DNA of 64,000 nt from Trichobilharzia regenti (Eukaryota > Platyhelminthes > Trematoda > Strigeidida > Schistosomatidae): positions 48,085,459 through 48,149,458 of the forward strand of contig OX235265.1 in assembly GCA_944472135.2 (NCBI GenBank), in the 5' to 3' direction. Under the pieces are notes generated by a model, which did not search any database, was not told the DNA's origin, and was given only the letters and a program-made list of their open reading frames with translations. Shown piece by piece: positions 32,830 through 44,912 of this stretch (the stretch's first letter is position 1; the number at the start of each line of letters is the position of its first letter). A program made the translations under genes and the position numbers.

Positions 32830-32965
32830 GATTGATAGGATCAAAATGTTCGGTCTCTGTTCAGATATCGTCTCTTAGACGGCGGACACACTGACGATGT
32901 CTGAAGACCAACTTGAAGTAATTTAATAGACAGTGACTAGCAGTGGAAACTGACTTAAAAATAAA
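32830..32965 (-). mobile_element. Sm-alpha 3' part (minus)
   Basis: 'gacagtgactagcagtgga' is the complement of the segment just after the hammerhead, and 'atgttcggtctctgttcagatatcgtc' is the Sm-alpha tail. The ribozyme itself is cut off. Confidence 0.5.
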
Positions 32966-33019
32966 TAAAAACTAATCACTGTTGCACAGTAAGTCACTCT
33001 TATGGTTCAAGTAGTGATT

Positions 33020-33095
33020 ACAAGTACATTAAGGTGAAGAGTCCTAAACAGGGGGGAAATTTCATCCTGGATTCCACTACTGGTCATCATCCGCC
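33020..33095 (+). ncRNA. Hammerhead relic in Sm-alpha fragment
   Basis: GTGAAGAGTCC..GGGGGGAAAT replaces CTGATGAGTCC..GGACGAAAC, then 'ttcatcctggattccactactgg'. Core mutated; about 33027-33072 is the ribozyme part. It lies head-to-head with the minus Sm-alpha at 32830-32965. Confidence 0.5.
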
Positions 33096-33704
33096 AAATA
33101 GCTAAAATAACTTCCTTGATTCTACGTGTTCCGGTGTATTGATTGTGCAGAAAATTAGGTAGATATCCTTTAAAAAAACATTTTTCAAATCTGTTCAATT
33201 AAACTGAACTTGCTAGCAAACCTTAATGGCTGGCTATCCTGTTACACAACTCTTGTAAACTTCGATTTAGATGAGTTTACCAATATGAGGTTTATTTTAT
33301 GAGACGGAGAAGAAGAAGAAAGCATACCCCGATGGCTATAAATATGGAATATTTTAATGCTAATATAATTTTCTACCTTCCCCCAAAGGAATTTAGAAAA
33401 AAAAGCGAATTGAAAATAAATAAAGTGACATGAGTTATACCACTGCATAACGACGATGAAGCTTAAAAGCAATTTAATTTGTTTTAAATACACCTACAGA
33501 TTTCCTGTACTAACGCTGAAATATAATTCAAAGCCTTATAAGTATTTATTTATGCCATAAACTTTGAATTGTATAAGCAGTTACCTGAGTGAGCTATAGA
33601 TATCATGATGTTCATTGAACAAATTGTGTGATTAAAGAATTATGCTGATAACAAGTAGTTGTTCTGAGGTTAACAGTCGATGATATCGAATGGGTATCTG
33701 TTCA

Positions 33705-33895
33705 TTAGGGCGTCGGTGGCACAGGAGTCAGGACTCCCGCCGACCATGTACATGGTCCAGGGTTTGATCCCCTGCCAACGCATATCTGATATCTATGGTT
33801 GGCCTGCAAAATTTGGGCTACCGATATCACATGCTGAAAATTTCATACTTGTACCAAAAATATGGTGTGGAATCAAGCTGTAATCAAAAAATAAA
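33705..33895 (+). mobile_element. tRNA-derived SINE, family S3
   Basis: tRNA head 'cgtcggtggcacaggag' with B box 'agggtttgatcccctgcc', the body 'catatctgatatctatggt', 'ttgggctaccgatatcac', the tail 'gtggaatcaagctgtaatca' and an A-rich end. Confidence 0.8.
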
Positions 33896-35065
33896 ATAAA
33901 ATAATGTAGGTAAAACCGGATCATTGACTGTTATTATTATTCCTTTGAGTTACGAGGAAAAAATAAGATTTCACGATATTCTCCCCTTGTCTCTTTTTAG
34001 CTGGCTTAAAAATTGACCCAAGGCTTTCAAATCCTCATCACACAATCAATTCAACATCACCTTTGATGGCTCAATTCGTCGTTTCTCGTTTGGGTTTCAC
34101 TCGATAGATGCACAAAAATTCAGAGATGATTATTATACCTGTTCATAATGATAATGAGATTTGGATTCGATAAGGAAATACAGTAAGCGACTCAGCTAAA
34201 GATGGAATACAATTTTTCACCATCAACATTTTCTGGCGACTATAGCTTCAAGAAGAATCAGAAAGAAAAACTAGCCTGTACTGGTGAGAACATCCACCTT
34301 TAATGGGCATACAGTACGTCACTTTATAAGGCAGGGTATCGAATTGTGGCGAAGCCTCATATATTCATTATGGTTTAAACTAGTTTAAACGGGTTTTGGC
34401 CAAAGTGAAATCACAATGTTTTGGCAGTATGGAAAAGAAATATTAAAGTCGTTATAAAACAGAGTTTACAAATCATTAGAAAAGAAATTAACTCATGAGT
34501 ACTGAAATATAATTCTGTTTTATAACGCTGGTCTTATGCGGGCTCAAAAGTAATTCTGTTATTTAAATGTTCAATACCTTCAGAATGTTTTCTAACTGAT
34601 TTGGTCAAATATAGATGCAAAAATATTCAATGTTATCAGTGCGTGTATTCCCACACGCATCTATGGAGAGGCATAAAGAAGTTAGCCTGCGCCTTTGTGT
34701 ACCTAACAGTATCAGTATGAGTTGTCAAACTAAGACATAACAGACGAGAACGAAGGCGTAGATTACTGACTATTATACCTTGTTGGAAACCGCTCAAGCT
34801 AACCAGTAGTGCTCGGTAGCCAGATCAATGTTATCTTAAATACTGAATGGTCATTTGGCTCACTTGAACTTGGCCTTGTCATCAGTATACATCGTTTGAT
34901 TCAGTTCAGAAGGTAGAATCAGTTTAAACCACTCAAATTTGTTTGACTGCTTCACGGATGTCGTAATACACATAATAAAATTCTCTTTTGACTCATTTTC
35001 ACCTGAGACTGTTTAGTTTGCAAATAGCCAACACAACACAAGAAAGAAGTTGGTGCAAACGAAAG
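33895..35065. other. No recognisable gene or element
   Basis: AT-rich, mostly unique-looking. No tRNA boxes, RT or endonuclease motifs seen. Confidence 0.45.
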
Positions 35066-35285
35066 GAATAATTAATGATCTACGAGCTCGCCTTGTAGTC
35101 AGAAGTTCCTGGGTTTGAACCCCAGTGGGTGCGTACTAATGAAGAGCCATAAACTAGGCTGACGAAACAGCTGTCCAGTACTCTCAGGTTTTCCAGTGGT
35201 CCTCTAACCAACGTCAGCTCATTATGAAATCCTGTAACCAACCAACCAACCAACCAAATCCTTACAAACCAATACTTCAAAAGGA
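35065..35285 (+). mobile_element. S1 SINE, 5'-truncated
   Basis: tRNA-like region 'cgccttgtagtcagaagttcc' with B box 'gggtttgaaccccag', hammerhead-like block with the CTG insertion ('aggctgacgaaacagctgtcc'), and a tail with an expanded (CCAA)n at about 35237-35256. Confidence 0.75.
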
Positions 35286-35289
35286 ATAA

Positions 35290-36940
35290 TGCTAAGGTGG
35301 TCAAATATGAGTGAGTAAATAGACGAAATAACTAAATGAGGATCGTTGAAGGTGATTAGAATTCCAACCATTATAAAGAGAAAACACGCTTCTTAAACAC
35401 CTGTGACTGTGTCCTCAAGCATCATACAACTACACTTCCCAGGAATCTGGGGATATCAATACCTTATTACAGACAACTTAGACCAACAACCTAATTTAAG
35501 TTATGATTCAATACCTAATCAAACTTTTTATCACTTTCATCTTACTTCATGTGGTGTTTTCATCTCAGAAGGTGTGCATAAGGAGATTTGCTATATTTCA
35601 AACCAAACGAAGCAATTCCGAAGTCTCATGAAGCAGTAGGAAATGACAGCGAGATTTTCTAATTAAACCAATCACGTTAGAGAAAGCAAAAATGTCATGA
35701 CTGCTAAGAGAAGCTGAGACAATTGGTAAAATAAATTCAATTTGTCAAAAAATAAGCCTTACCATGAACAGTGAGTGATATTTGAATATAATACGGTTCT
35801 TTACCAACTGCTGAACTCATTTCAACAAATGACAACATTTCTAGTTAAGATTTAAGACAGAATTATTAAACTTTATTGTAGACTGTTGACTGATCTTGTG
35901 AATTTGAACAGGAATTTATAAGTACAGTGCATAATTGATCCGTTTACAGAAACCATTTACTAGTTATGTGTCACTTTCACCTTTACTCACTGACTGTTCT
36001 GTCGATTTATGATGACGGTAGGAGATATGAAACTTTGTTTTTGTACTTAAAGAATCATTAACCAGTACACTGCACTCATAAATCCTACTAAAGAAATCAT
36101 TGTCATTCATATGCAGACCAATTTTTTTCTCTAGCAAGTTTTTAACTAATGTCACCATTCATGACTAGTCACTGGGTTTCAGCGCATACTGTGATTTTAT
36201 GCGGAATGAAAAAGAAGCACCTATCTGTATGTATTATTTGATGAGAAGCTGAGAACTGCCTATGTTTCAAAGATGAACAGAGAAAACATTCGATAACGTG
36301 AAATGAAATATATAAGATTTGTGGAAAGTTCGGTTTTCAGAAGCAAAGATTGTATATTAAAGTCAATTACTCATAAACTTTCACCTTCCATTTTGTGTTC
36401 TTAGTTCAGGACTTTGAAATATCAGCCTTCGTAAAATATTTTACGTGGAGGTTATTTCTTTCAGGGAAAAGACTTCGTAATGGTCGTGGAACGAATACGG
36501 TTGTGATTAAGGATGATAGAGAAGGCTGTACAACGGCTCCTATTCACTAGCCATTTCTTTTGACGACTGAACATCCTAATCCAATTTCATTTATACTGTG
36601 ACTATTAGTCTAAATAAGTAACCTAAGAGCAACAAATAACCCCCCCCCACCCCAAAAAGGCGTCAACTAGTGAACATTTAGAGTGTTCACCGTAGTTCAA
36701 CACTTTTTCAATAGTGTAAGCAAACGTGTTTTTGAGACATAAAGGTTGAGTTCATTAGATCTAGTGATATTGACCTGAGTATTCACTCACTTCGTTGAAA
36801 CTCAACATTTTGCCAATTCTCTTTGTAGTATAAACATTATCTATAATTATGTATCATCCAGTATCAACGTAGCTTTGGCTACCCAGTAGGTTTTTATAGA
36901 ATATTCCAAGTTTGCGATTCCTAGATCGCTAGCACTTCAG
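35290..36940. other. No recognisable gene or element
   Basis: AT-rich. A C9 run lies at about 36641-36650. A plus frame at 35403-35639 (78 codons) and a minus frame at 35964-36158 (64 codons) have no family signal. Confidence 0.45.
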
Positions 36941-37065
36941 ACTGCTGGCTAAGTGCTCCACGTTGTCACAACTGAGGATCCAGAGTTCGTAATGTGACTA
37001 GATGTAGTTGGTGCACACTGGTGAAGAGCCTCAAACTAGAACTAGTACACTACGATTTTGAATGT
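36940..37065 (+). mobile_element. Decayed S1 SINE fragment
   Basis: 'agttggtgcacactggtgaagagcctcaaactag' matches the tRNA end and hammerhead-like block. The upstream B box is lost. Confidence 0.45.
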
Positions 37066-38500
37066 TATCTTAATCTACCTTGGGCACTGTAAAAGATAAA
37101 AATTGACTGTCCTATTTCAGTGACACAAAATTCTTTTACAACAGTTACAAGTAAGACAGTAACCGTACTTTTGGTTTCACAATATACCTCAAAATATATC
37201 AGAAAGGCATTAATTATTAGTGCTAATAATTTTTACACATCTTATAGTCTACACATTACTCATTTGAGTTCTGAGTGAGGCTTCAAAGGCGAACCTTCAT
37301 TTCACTCTATTCTCTATAATCAGTTTTAGCATTTTAGCTTCACAAGTGCCTACAACAAGCTTTCACTTTTTTTCTCATATTATCTTCTTCATGTCGCCCT
37401 TAGTCGCCTAACTCGTAGTCGTCGTCTCATACAGATTTTATTCAAGAACTTCATTGTCTGTCTTCTTCACTACTCTCATATCCATTTTTATACATTCGGG
37501 TTGATTAGGTTAACTTCACGTCTGTTGCGTGATACCGATTACCATTTCTTTTTATCACTTCTATTTGTCCATTCCTTTCTAGATTATTTCTAAAATTATG
37601 TAAAAAAGAATAACCCATTGGTTTTAGGAATTCCACCGCGTCCCACCTATCACCGGTGTTGAATATACATGCAGCTTCACATAACTTTTTAAAATGCTTT
37701 ATCGAAAACAAACTTCCCCATTCACCAATACATCATCTTCTCTTCTTTTTTCTGTATGACACACTAATACAATACAACACTGTACATAGATAATATGAGC
37801 GTCATTCATTTTACTTATTTAACAAAATACAACAAGTCGGTAGATATTTATCAGGAATTGACAGAAACTTTACAACACAACCGAATAACAAATACTGCCG
37901 GCTTGGTGAATACTTTATATAAAGCAACATGTATTCTCCTTTCTAGTACTTCTACGAAGATATATATGTATATATTTATACAACACACAAATCCGATTAC
38001 GTTTATTGGCAACACATAAAGAGAAAGAACCTTGGAGATAAATCGGGGGGAGAGACAGATTCGACTGATTGTCTGATGACTGACCAAATGAGTTGAGTTC
38101 ATTCACATAATCATCATTACCTCTCTGAGTTGCCAAAGTAAACAAACACCTGTATATGACATATATACGCGCTAGGTGATTTTGACAAATTACAGTAAAA
38201 AGCAGTGTGTGTACATAAAAATGTGCCGCTTATTTTTTCCATCTGTAATAATAATAATGATATGTGTAAAAGCCATTATTACAGTACTAGACAATTTCTA
38301 CAAGATATTTCAAAATGTCTCAATGAAAATGTTAAAAACTGCTAAGTAAAATTTGCCATCAAAGTTAAACAAAAAGGGTGAAATATTAAGCCAGAAATGG
38401 GGTGGAAATTGGAAGTAATAAGTGTAACAGTATAAAGAAAAATCTTTAACCAGTACGCATACTTTCTTGCCTAGTTCTCTCTGTCTCTCCAGTAAGGAAG

Positions 38501-38548
<48 letters not shown>

Positions 38549-39265
38549 ATTCAGTCTGTTTTACTGTGATATATATGTGTATATATGCAAAAAAAGACAA
38601 AAAAAGGTTTTAAATGCACAACACCACTTCAAAATGTCTGATATCGACATTACTCTATTTACCTACAACACATTGAACCTTTAAATAATCTTGAAAAATT
38701 TTTCAACTTACTGTATGTCCTGCTTTCGTTTCCTTTTACAAAGCAAACATAAATGAAAGTTCCATCTATAAAATTGTTCACTAACATTAAATAGTTAATT
38801 TGTTTGAAAAATTTCAAGAGACAGCAAGAGAGAGAAAGAGAACGAAAGAGGTGAGAATAAAGACAGTCTGTGATCGAATACGCATGCGTATAATAACGCA
38901 CGATGAAATCGGATGTATATGTTTATATAGATATAACAAAATTTAATTAAACATAAGCTGTCAAAAAGCTGATGAACAAATAACCTCGAATATGCATATA
39001 AGTGAGCAAACGAGCTAGTAACAAATACACACAGGCACACACGCGCACACACAGACAGACACACATTCACAAAAAAGTAATCAAGATAGTGAAAAAGCAT
39101 ATAAAGGATATAGTAGGTATAATAGTTGTTGGAAATCCCTCTCAGAAAAATAAAAATCTTTAACCAACTATTGGAAAAGAAACACAATCAAGGGCGGCTT
39201 GGGGGGCTGGGGGACGGGAAATAAAGATATGATATAATGGTAAATGACTTTCAAAGGAAAAAATA
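37065..39265. other. No recognisable gene; microsatellites
   Basis: AT-rich. (TA)n at about 38504-38546, CA/GA-rich stretches at about 39025-39065, and G-rich sequence at 39190-39220. Frames at 37851-38145 and 38795-39187 are low-complexity. Confidence 0.45.
38504..38546. repeat. (TA)n microsatellite
   Basis: About 40 bp of TA repeats. Confidence 0.95.
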
Positions 39266-39505
39266 AGCTAATTCTTAATCTTTAAGAGTTAGTTTGTAGA
39301 CAGGGATTTGATATTTTCTTTTGTTTTTGTCTTCAAGTTTTGATCACGGATCGATATCAGGTTTAGAGAACTATTGAAAACTTCTCAGGGAGTAGTAAGC
39401 AGCCGTTTACGTTAGCCTACTTAGAGTGTCCTCAACAGTATGCCCTCTTGGTCCAAGAGATTGGAGCTGTAATCAAACTTGAAAACAAATCAAACCCCAA
39501 CAAAG
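39265..39505 (-). mobile_element. Decayed S1 SINE with inverted tail
   Basis: Minus S1 tail ('gagttagtttgtagacagggatttg', 'tcaggtttagagaactattgaaaa'), central part lost, then a plus-oriented tail ('aaatcaaaccccaacaaag'). Confidence 0.5.
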
Positions 39506-40490
39506 TGATTATTATTTATTATTGTTCCCTTGGGTTCCTAGTGTAACATAAGGCTTAAACTGCACGTCTCCACTTGCTTCTGTCTTCCTTCTCCTGTAAT
39601 TTTAATCTGCATCCATGTTAGTCCATACTCTTTCAACTCCTCTTCATACGATCTCCTCCATGTCACCCTTGCACTGACGTCCCACTCGCCGCTTCCCTCC
39701 CTTTCAGCCTGGTTCCACTCGAGCAATGGTCTGATACGCGCGCGATGTCACCCAGCGGCCTCCTCAACGAGTGTCCAATCCATCCCCACTTTCTCCTGCA
39801 TATTTGTTAGTTGGCGATTGGTTCTTGTTTTGTTTGTTCCCATAGTTTTTTGTTGGTGATTCTTTCCGGCCTAGCCATCTGATCTTCGGTGTAGAGCGAA
39901 GACAGTTGTTGATAAATGTCTGCAACAGGCTTTTGGAAATATTCTTTGTGAACCACCCGCCAAGTTTCTGATCCGTATAGAAGAAGTGACCGACTTGACG
40001 TTTGTATTGAAAATCCGACTGAATTTTGTTGTTGGTGCTGGCTGAGTGACGAAGACTTCCTTCCAGATTGGTTGTTTCAGGTTGATGAATGTGTTTCTCG
40101 CCTTCCCGATTCTCGCTCGATTTGACATCCTCGTCCGTTCCGACTGCCTGTAGTTGAGACAATGCTCAATGCTAGATAAGTGAGTGAATGAAGTAACCTC
40201 TTTCAAATCCCTCCCGTTGATGGTGATTGGCTGCTGGCTGGATGTTGCTGCTGTTGTTGGTTGGTTATTTTCATAACCTCCGTCTTGTCTATGTTTACCT
40301 GGAGTCCTATCTTCGCCGGCTGCTTCTTCGACCAGTTTGTCGGTTTTCGCTTGTAAGTCTTCGATTTTGTGTGTGTGACATCAAACATAAATCATCCACG
40401 CGCGAAATCCAGGTCTTCTAGATTCTTCACGCCTGTCCAGGATATCCCTGTCTATTCGTTTCCTACTATCTGACGCATAATCCAGTCAGT
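39505..40490 (-). mobile_element. RTE-type retrotransposon fragment, family A (minus)
   Basis: The longest family A copy. Minus strand, in order: 'NLEDLDFA' near 40440 (just before the catalytic YADD-like region), 'AKIGLQVNIDKTEVMKITN' (about 40235-40300), 'GEKHIHQPETTNLEGS' region, 'QTFINNCLR', and the terminal region to 'tagtgtaacataagg' at 39540 with an (AAT)n tail. Frames at 40203-40388, 39871-40206, 39764-40162 and 39538-39726 hold the pieces, so at least three frameshifts or stops separate them. Confidence 0.75.
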
Positions 40491-40519
40491 CCACCACAAT
40501 TAAGAATATCATTGGTAAT

Positions 40520-40730
40520 AATAGGCACTAGTGACTGAATACAGGACGAAGTTGCATAGAGTTCTACTGTGAATTTGTGAACACTGAGGTCCACTAGGTC
40601 GTATGTGAGAACAAATGCTTGCCAGTAACATTACCTGGCGGTAGCCCTATACATCTCGAATTGACAGAAGTTAGAATTCATGGGACAGTGGATTCCGCTC
40701 CAGTGGTATAATTCTTAATAATTGTTAATA
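40520..40730 (+). mobile_element. S1 SINE 5' half
   Basis: 5' leader 'cactagtgactgaatacagg' through 'cgaattgacagaagttagaattcatgg' to 'gctccagtggtataattc', cut at the A box. The tRNA B box and tail are missing. Confidence 0.6.
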
Positions 40731-40742
40731 AACGTTTACGAA

Positions 40743-40808
<66 letters not shown>
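40743..40808. repeat. (TA)n microsatellite
   Basis: About 62 bp of pure TA repeat, between an S1 fragment and an RTE fragment. Confidence 0.95.
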
Positions 40809-40809
<1 letters not shown>

Positions 40810-40844
40810 TAGTGGCATATAACAGTACGAATCTGTAATTCATT

Positions 40845-41310
40845 ATTTTATTATTGCTCTCTTGGGTTCCGAGTGAAACACAGGGCTTCAAAAAGACATT
40901 CCAACTTTGTCCTGCTCTCTGCAGTCCTCTTAATCTATCCTCAAGAGGGCCTATAGTCTTTAATCTCCTCCTCGGATGATCTCCCACTCAGGTTCCACTC
41001 AAAGCACTACCTGGAGCTCAATACTATTCAATGGTTTCCTCAGAGTATGCCCAATCCATCTCTATTTCCTTCAGCAAGTTTACCTGTGATTAGGTTCTTG
41101 GTTTCGATCGTTCCCAGAAGTTCTTCGTGCCAATTGTTTCTGGCCATTTGATTTTCAAAATAGAATCAGCGAAGGCAGCTATTGATAAAAGTTTGCAGAA
41201 GCGTGTTTTGGAAATGCTTTTCTTGACGCGTGCGCCAACTTACTGATGCATACAGTAGAAGTGACTTAAAATTGGTGTTAAAAATTCGAATTTCGTTCTT
41301 TTACACTGGG
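40845..41310 (-). mobile_element. Family A RTE 3' end (minus)
   Basis: 3' end at 40845 ('ttattattgctctcttgggttcc'), post-RT C-terminal region upstream to 41310. Same region as 825-1480 and part of 39505-40490, with no open frame. The 83-codon minus frame at 40736-40987 is partly microsatellite. Confidence 0.65.
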
Positions 41311-41311
41311 T

Positions 41312-41575
41312 TCGGAAGATGTCTGAACTGGGTTTCGAAACTAAGTCCTTACAGTCCTTACAAGGCAAGCTCGTAGACCATGCAGCCACTAGGATTGAAT
41401 CCAACGACTGGCCCATGAATTCTTACTTCTACCAGTTGGTGATTTTAGCGCGACCACCAGATAATGTCATCATCGAGTATTTGTTCTCCTCTCAACTGTG
41501 TGATAGCAGTTTGTGACCAAAGCAGAAACAAACCAAATCCCTGACAAGAAACCCTTGAAGTAAATCTAATAAAAA
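41312..41575 (-). mobile_element. S1 SINE (minus) with plus-oriented tail
   Basis: tRNA-like region 'actgggtttcgaaactaagtcc..ttacaaggcaagctcgtagacc', then the 5' leader 'gcgcgaccaccagataatg', then a plus S1 tail ('aaccaaatccctgacaagaaacccttga'). Confidence 0.7.
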
Positions 41576-42069
41576 CATTCGTAAATATGAATGTCTTATG
41601 ATACTGAAGACAAGTACAATTTAGTAAAGCAGGATTCTGACCTGGGACTTATAGACTGAAGGTCAATTATTTAAACCAGCAGGGGTCATATCTACATCAT
41701 AGTCACACATGTACATAAACAGTTTTAGTGATTTAGTAAACATTACTGTATAACACTGTGAGACTTTATCAAAACAAAAATTTACCCATAATGGAAATAT
41801 ACTCTACCACAGTGCACAAGTTTTATTCTTATATCAATGAAACTTGTAATACACCTACCAAGGCAACCGAATAAGTCTAGGGCTAAAATAAATAGTTCAG
41901 ACTTGATCAACTTGTTATAATTACTATTCCCTTGGGTTCCAACTGGAATAAAGAGCTTCAACATATCTTAACTTAATATTAACTAAATAAACATTTAACC
42001 CTCTTGTGGATATTTTAGGTGTACATATCCGACTAGGCCTTGGCGCTATTCAACACTCGTCCTTTATTC

Positions 42070-42445
42070 AAGTGTTGGTTTGTGGGGATTTGATTGGTTA
42101 AAGGATTTCATTATAAGCTGACATTGGTCAGAGAACCACTGGAAAACCTAGGAGTACTGGATAACAGTACGCACCCATCGGGGTTCGAACCCAGGACCTT
42201 TTGGTTACAAGGTAAGCTCGTAGACCATTAAGGCACTGGGACCCGATCCATTGGTCCTTGAATTATAAATTCTGCCAATTCACGACATAGTGCGACCACG
42301 CGTCCTGGGTTCAAACCCCGCTGGGTGCGTACTGATGAAGAGTCCCAAACTAGGCTGACGAAACAGCTTTCCAGTACTCCCTGTTGGTTTTCCAATGGTT
42401 CTCTAACCAATGTCAACGCTTGATGAAATCCTGTAACTCCTCCTT
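42070..42445. mobile_element. Head-to-head S1 SINE pair
   Basis: 42070-42295 runs minus from the tail to the 5' leader ('gttcgaacccaggaccttttgg', 'aattcacgacatagtgcgacc'). 42297-42445 runs plus from the tRNA B box ('cctgggttcaaaccccgctgg') to the tail ('gaaatcctgtaactcc'). The plus half lacks its 5' leader and A box. Confidence 0.8.
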
Positions 42446-43495
42446 CAAGCTGGCAACATTCATATCTTTTGTGAATCTATGGTTCATCCATATTAACTAG
42501 TTAGGCTCTAAAATCTTTCCCCGTAAAATAACCTTAATGTTTTATTCTGTTCGTCCTTTTTATTTGTTTTGCCTTTGTCATTGCTGTTATTGTTATTGTT
42601 GTTATAATTACTTACAAGTCAGGTAGTATAGTGTATTCATCAAATGGGTTATTAAACATATTACGCTTAGAAAAGCTGATAAAGAAGTGTAGCATATCAA
42701 TAACACAGTCAAGTAGTAAGTACCCTAACTACCTAAGAATGAAAGTATATATATTTATTCATTTCGAAATATTTTTTTTTTATTACACCTACAAAAACAA
42801 AGAACAGTCTTCAAATGTATGATAAAGTTTGTATATATTCCCTACTGCCTTACTTGTCACTTTTTGTCCACTTTTCTTAATTGTTAAAACAATAAGAAGA
42901 AGAGGGAAAACAAGAAGGCAAGGCTAAAGGCGGTAAAGAGGTAGGTAGTCACAACTTAGTTCTCTGCTTCTTCTTCTTCTTTTGTGTATATATGTATTAC
43001 ATATCTAATGTCTGCTAACTATTTTATTCATAGTCATTCATAGTATTAATAATTATAGCATAGACATTGTTACATCACCATCATGTCACCTGTTTATTTA
43101 CATAAACAATCCTTTACACAGGTTAACACACATACACACACACCTATATACATACACAATAGATACGCTAAGCATATAGTTACAAGACTTCTAAGCGTAT
43201 GATCAGTATCATAAATATAACAAAGAATCGAAAGAAAGTGTTATGCCAGTAAAAGTACATTAATGTATATATATATATATATATATATATCATCATCATC
43301 ATCAAAACAATTAAAGAAAATTAAAACTATTCTCAGCATCACATAAACAATAATTATAATCATAATAAGTAGGATAACAAATCAGGAATAAATTGCTTTG
43401 TTTATGTATTTAATAACAAAAGTAATTACAACATCTTTAAAACAATTTAGAAGTTGATAATAATAATAATAATAATAGTAATGGTATATGTGTCA
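42445..43495. other. No recognisable gene; microsatellites
   Basis: AT-rich. (TA)n at 43266-43290 followed by (CAT)n to about 43304. (AAT)n at about 43458-43480. Confidence 0.5.
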
Positions 43496-43725
43496 GTGTT
43501 TCAATGGTAGCACATCCCTCTTCCCTCAACCACGCTCGTATTCCAGGGTTCGATCCCTAGTCACCGTGCTTCTAAGCCTGTCTTAGCCAGCGGTAAGACT
43601 AGTGAGCAGGGAAGGTTGGGCATGTCAGGCTAGCAGAACTACGCCATAAAAAGATACTACTGCTGAAGAAACTTGAGGACCTCAAGCCTTATATTCTAAT
43701 CAGCGTACAAAGGAATCAACAACAG
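43495..43725 (+). mobile_element. tRNA-derived SINE, family S2
   Basis: Head 'gtgtcagtgtttcaatggtagca', B box 'ccagggttcgatccctag' (about 43541-43560), body 'gggaaggttgggcatgtcaggctagca', end 'caagccttatattctaatcagcg..aaaggaatc'. Confidence 0.75.
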
Positions 43726-43879
43726 TAAAAATAATATAATGCATTCTATTAACCCACACTTGAAATGTTGAAACTATTCATATTCAAGCTAGAAAAAAAC
43801 CCTGGAAAAGAGTCTTTTTTATCTAAGACGTATTGATTCAGAGTGAAGCAGTGAAGTTGATAAATTACACCTACTGTAT

Positions 43880-44075
43880 TATGTGGCTAGTTGTAAGTAG
43901 TGGAATCTACGACACGCGTTTCATCCTATTTGGGAATCATCATCTGGATCTCTAAATGGATGATATTGTCCACACAGAGTTTCAAACCCAGCACTCATTG
44001 TTTCAAACACCAAAGTGTGATCTACTGGGTTACGAGAGCCATCACTTTTATAGCTGTGAAACTTAAAAGTGTTCA
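43880..44075 (-). mobile_element. Sm-alpha-like SINE (minus)
   Basis: Hammerhead at 43905-43949, then on the minus strand's 5' side the tRNA-like part 'ggtgtttgaaacaatgagtgctgg' region (about 43985-44030). Confidence 0.65.
43905..43949 (-). ncRNA. Hammerhead relic in Sm-alpha
   Basis: Stem I ATCCAG against GTAGAT (partly mismatched), core read as ATGATGA (C3 changed), stem II TTCC CAAATA GGAT, GAAAC and GCGTGTC before the cleavage position. Confidence 0.55.
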
Positions 44076-44354
44076 ATGAGCATTCTTCCATTGCCCCGCC
44101 TAGGCAAAAGGCACAATAATTAAGTGTGATTTAATAAGGAGTTTTAAGAACAAACGATTTATTCAAAGTTTTTAATTTGCTGTCTATATAACAGTACATT
44201 ATAAAATACTAGGAGAGGAAAGCTTAAGGAGTAACTGAATAATGTTAAACTCAAGTTTTATTTCACAAGAAGTGGTAAAATATACGCTTCAAGGCTTATT
44301 TTGAGCTTTTATTTATTGATTAAACCATCACTGAAAAAAAACGTGAAGACACCA

Positions 44355-44425
44355 AATATTAACAGACGAGTCCCAAGTAGGACGAAATGGGCATCATGGA
44401 TTCCACTGATAGTCACCATCCATCA
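44355..44425 (+). ncRNA. Hammerhead relic, Sm-alpha type
   Basis: Core CAGACGA (44363-44369; U4 changed), stem II GTCC CAAGTA GGAC intact, CGAAAT intact, then 'gggcatcatggattccactgatagtcaccatcc'. The 5' strand of stem I is missing, so the unit is truncated just upstream. Confidence 0.6.
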
Positions 44426-44724
44426 ATCAGACTTTTCTTTGGTTAGGTGAAAACTGTTGTTCTATAAGAAGTAAGGCGGTTGAGTGTCCACTTGATGAGT
44501 GTGAAGAAGGCGAGAAGAAACTTAGTGATATGTACAAAAATGAACATGTAAGAGTGATAGTATTGAAACAATTAGTAAGATTTAAAGCGAAATAATTGGA
44601 AAGATTTTAAGATCATAGTAAAATAAGAGACTGGACATGCAGAGTTTGGGGTTATCTTGACAAATAGCTAGCACCGCCACCATACATAAGTAATGAAACT
44701 TAAAACCTGTTGTACCATCAGGTT

Positions 44725-44912
44725 TTACCCTTTTGGACAATTTTAAAAGACAACTGTGATAAAACTGCATGGCTTGAGTTCGTCAGTTGCTTGAGAATCG
44801 AGTAAGTAATTGCCCTGCAGCGTCCTCTTGACAACCACGGCCCCGTAATCTTCTGCAATACGTCTGGAAAGTGTGGGCTTTGTACGGCCAATATAACTAG
44901 CTTCACCAGAAC
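44725..44912 (-). pseudogene. PLE GIY-YIG endonuclease remnant (minus)
   Basis: Minus strand: one frame gives 'GEASYIGRTKPTLSRRIAED' and stops making sense; a second (44718-44906) continues with 'PWLSRGRCRAITYSILK' and 'SSHAVLSQLSFKIVQKG'. The order YIGRT..L..RI..(E)..PWL..SIL..S.H..FKIV matches the other PLE copies, with one frameshift. The CxC motif before YIG is lost. Confidence 0.65.

Noticed and set aside
38795..39187. 130-codon minus frame
   Set aside because: Composition is Phe/Tyr/Ser/Cys-rich and part of it translates CA/GA-rich simple sequence. Probably chance.
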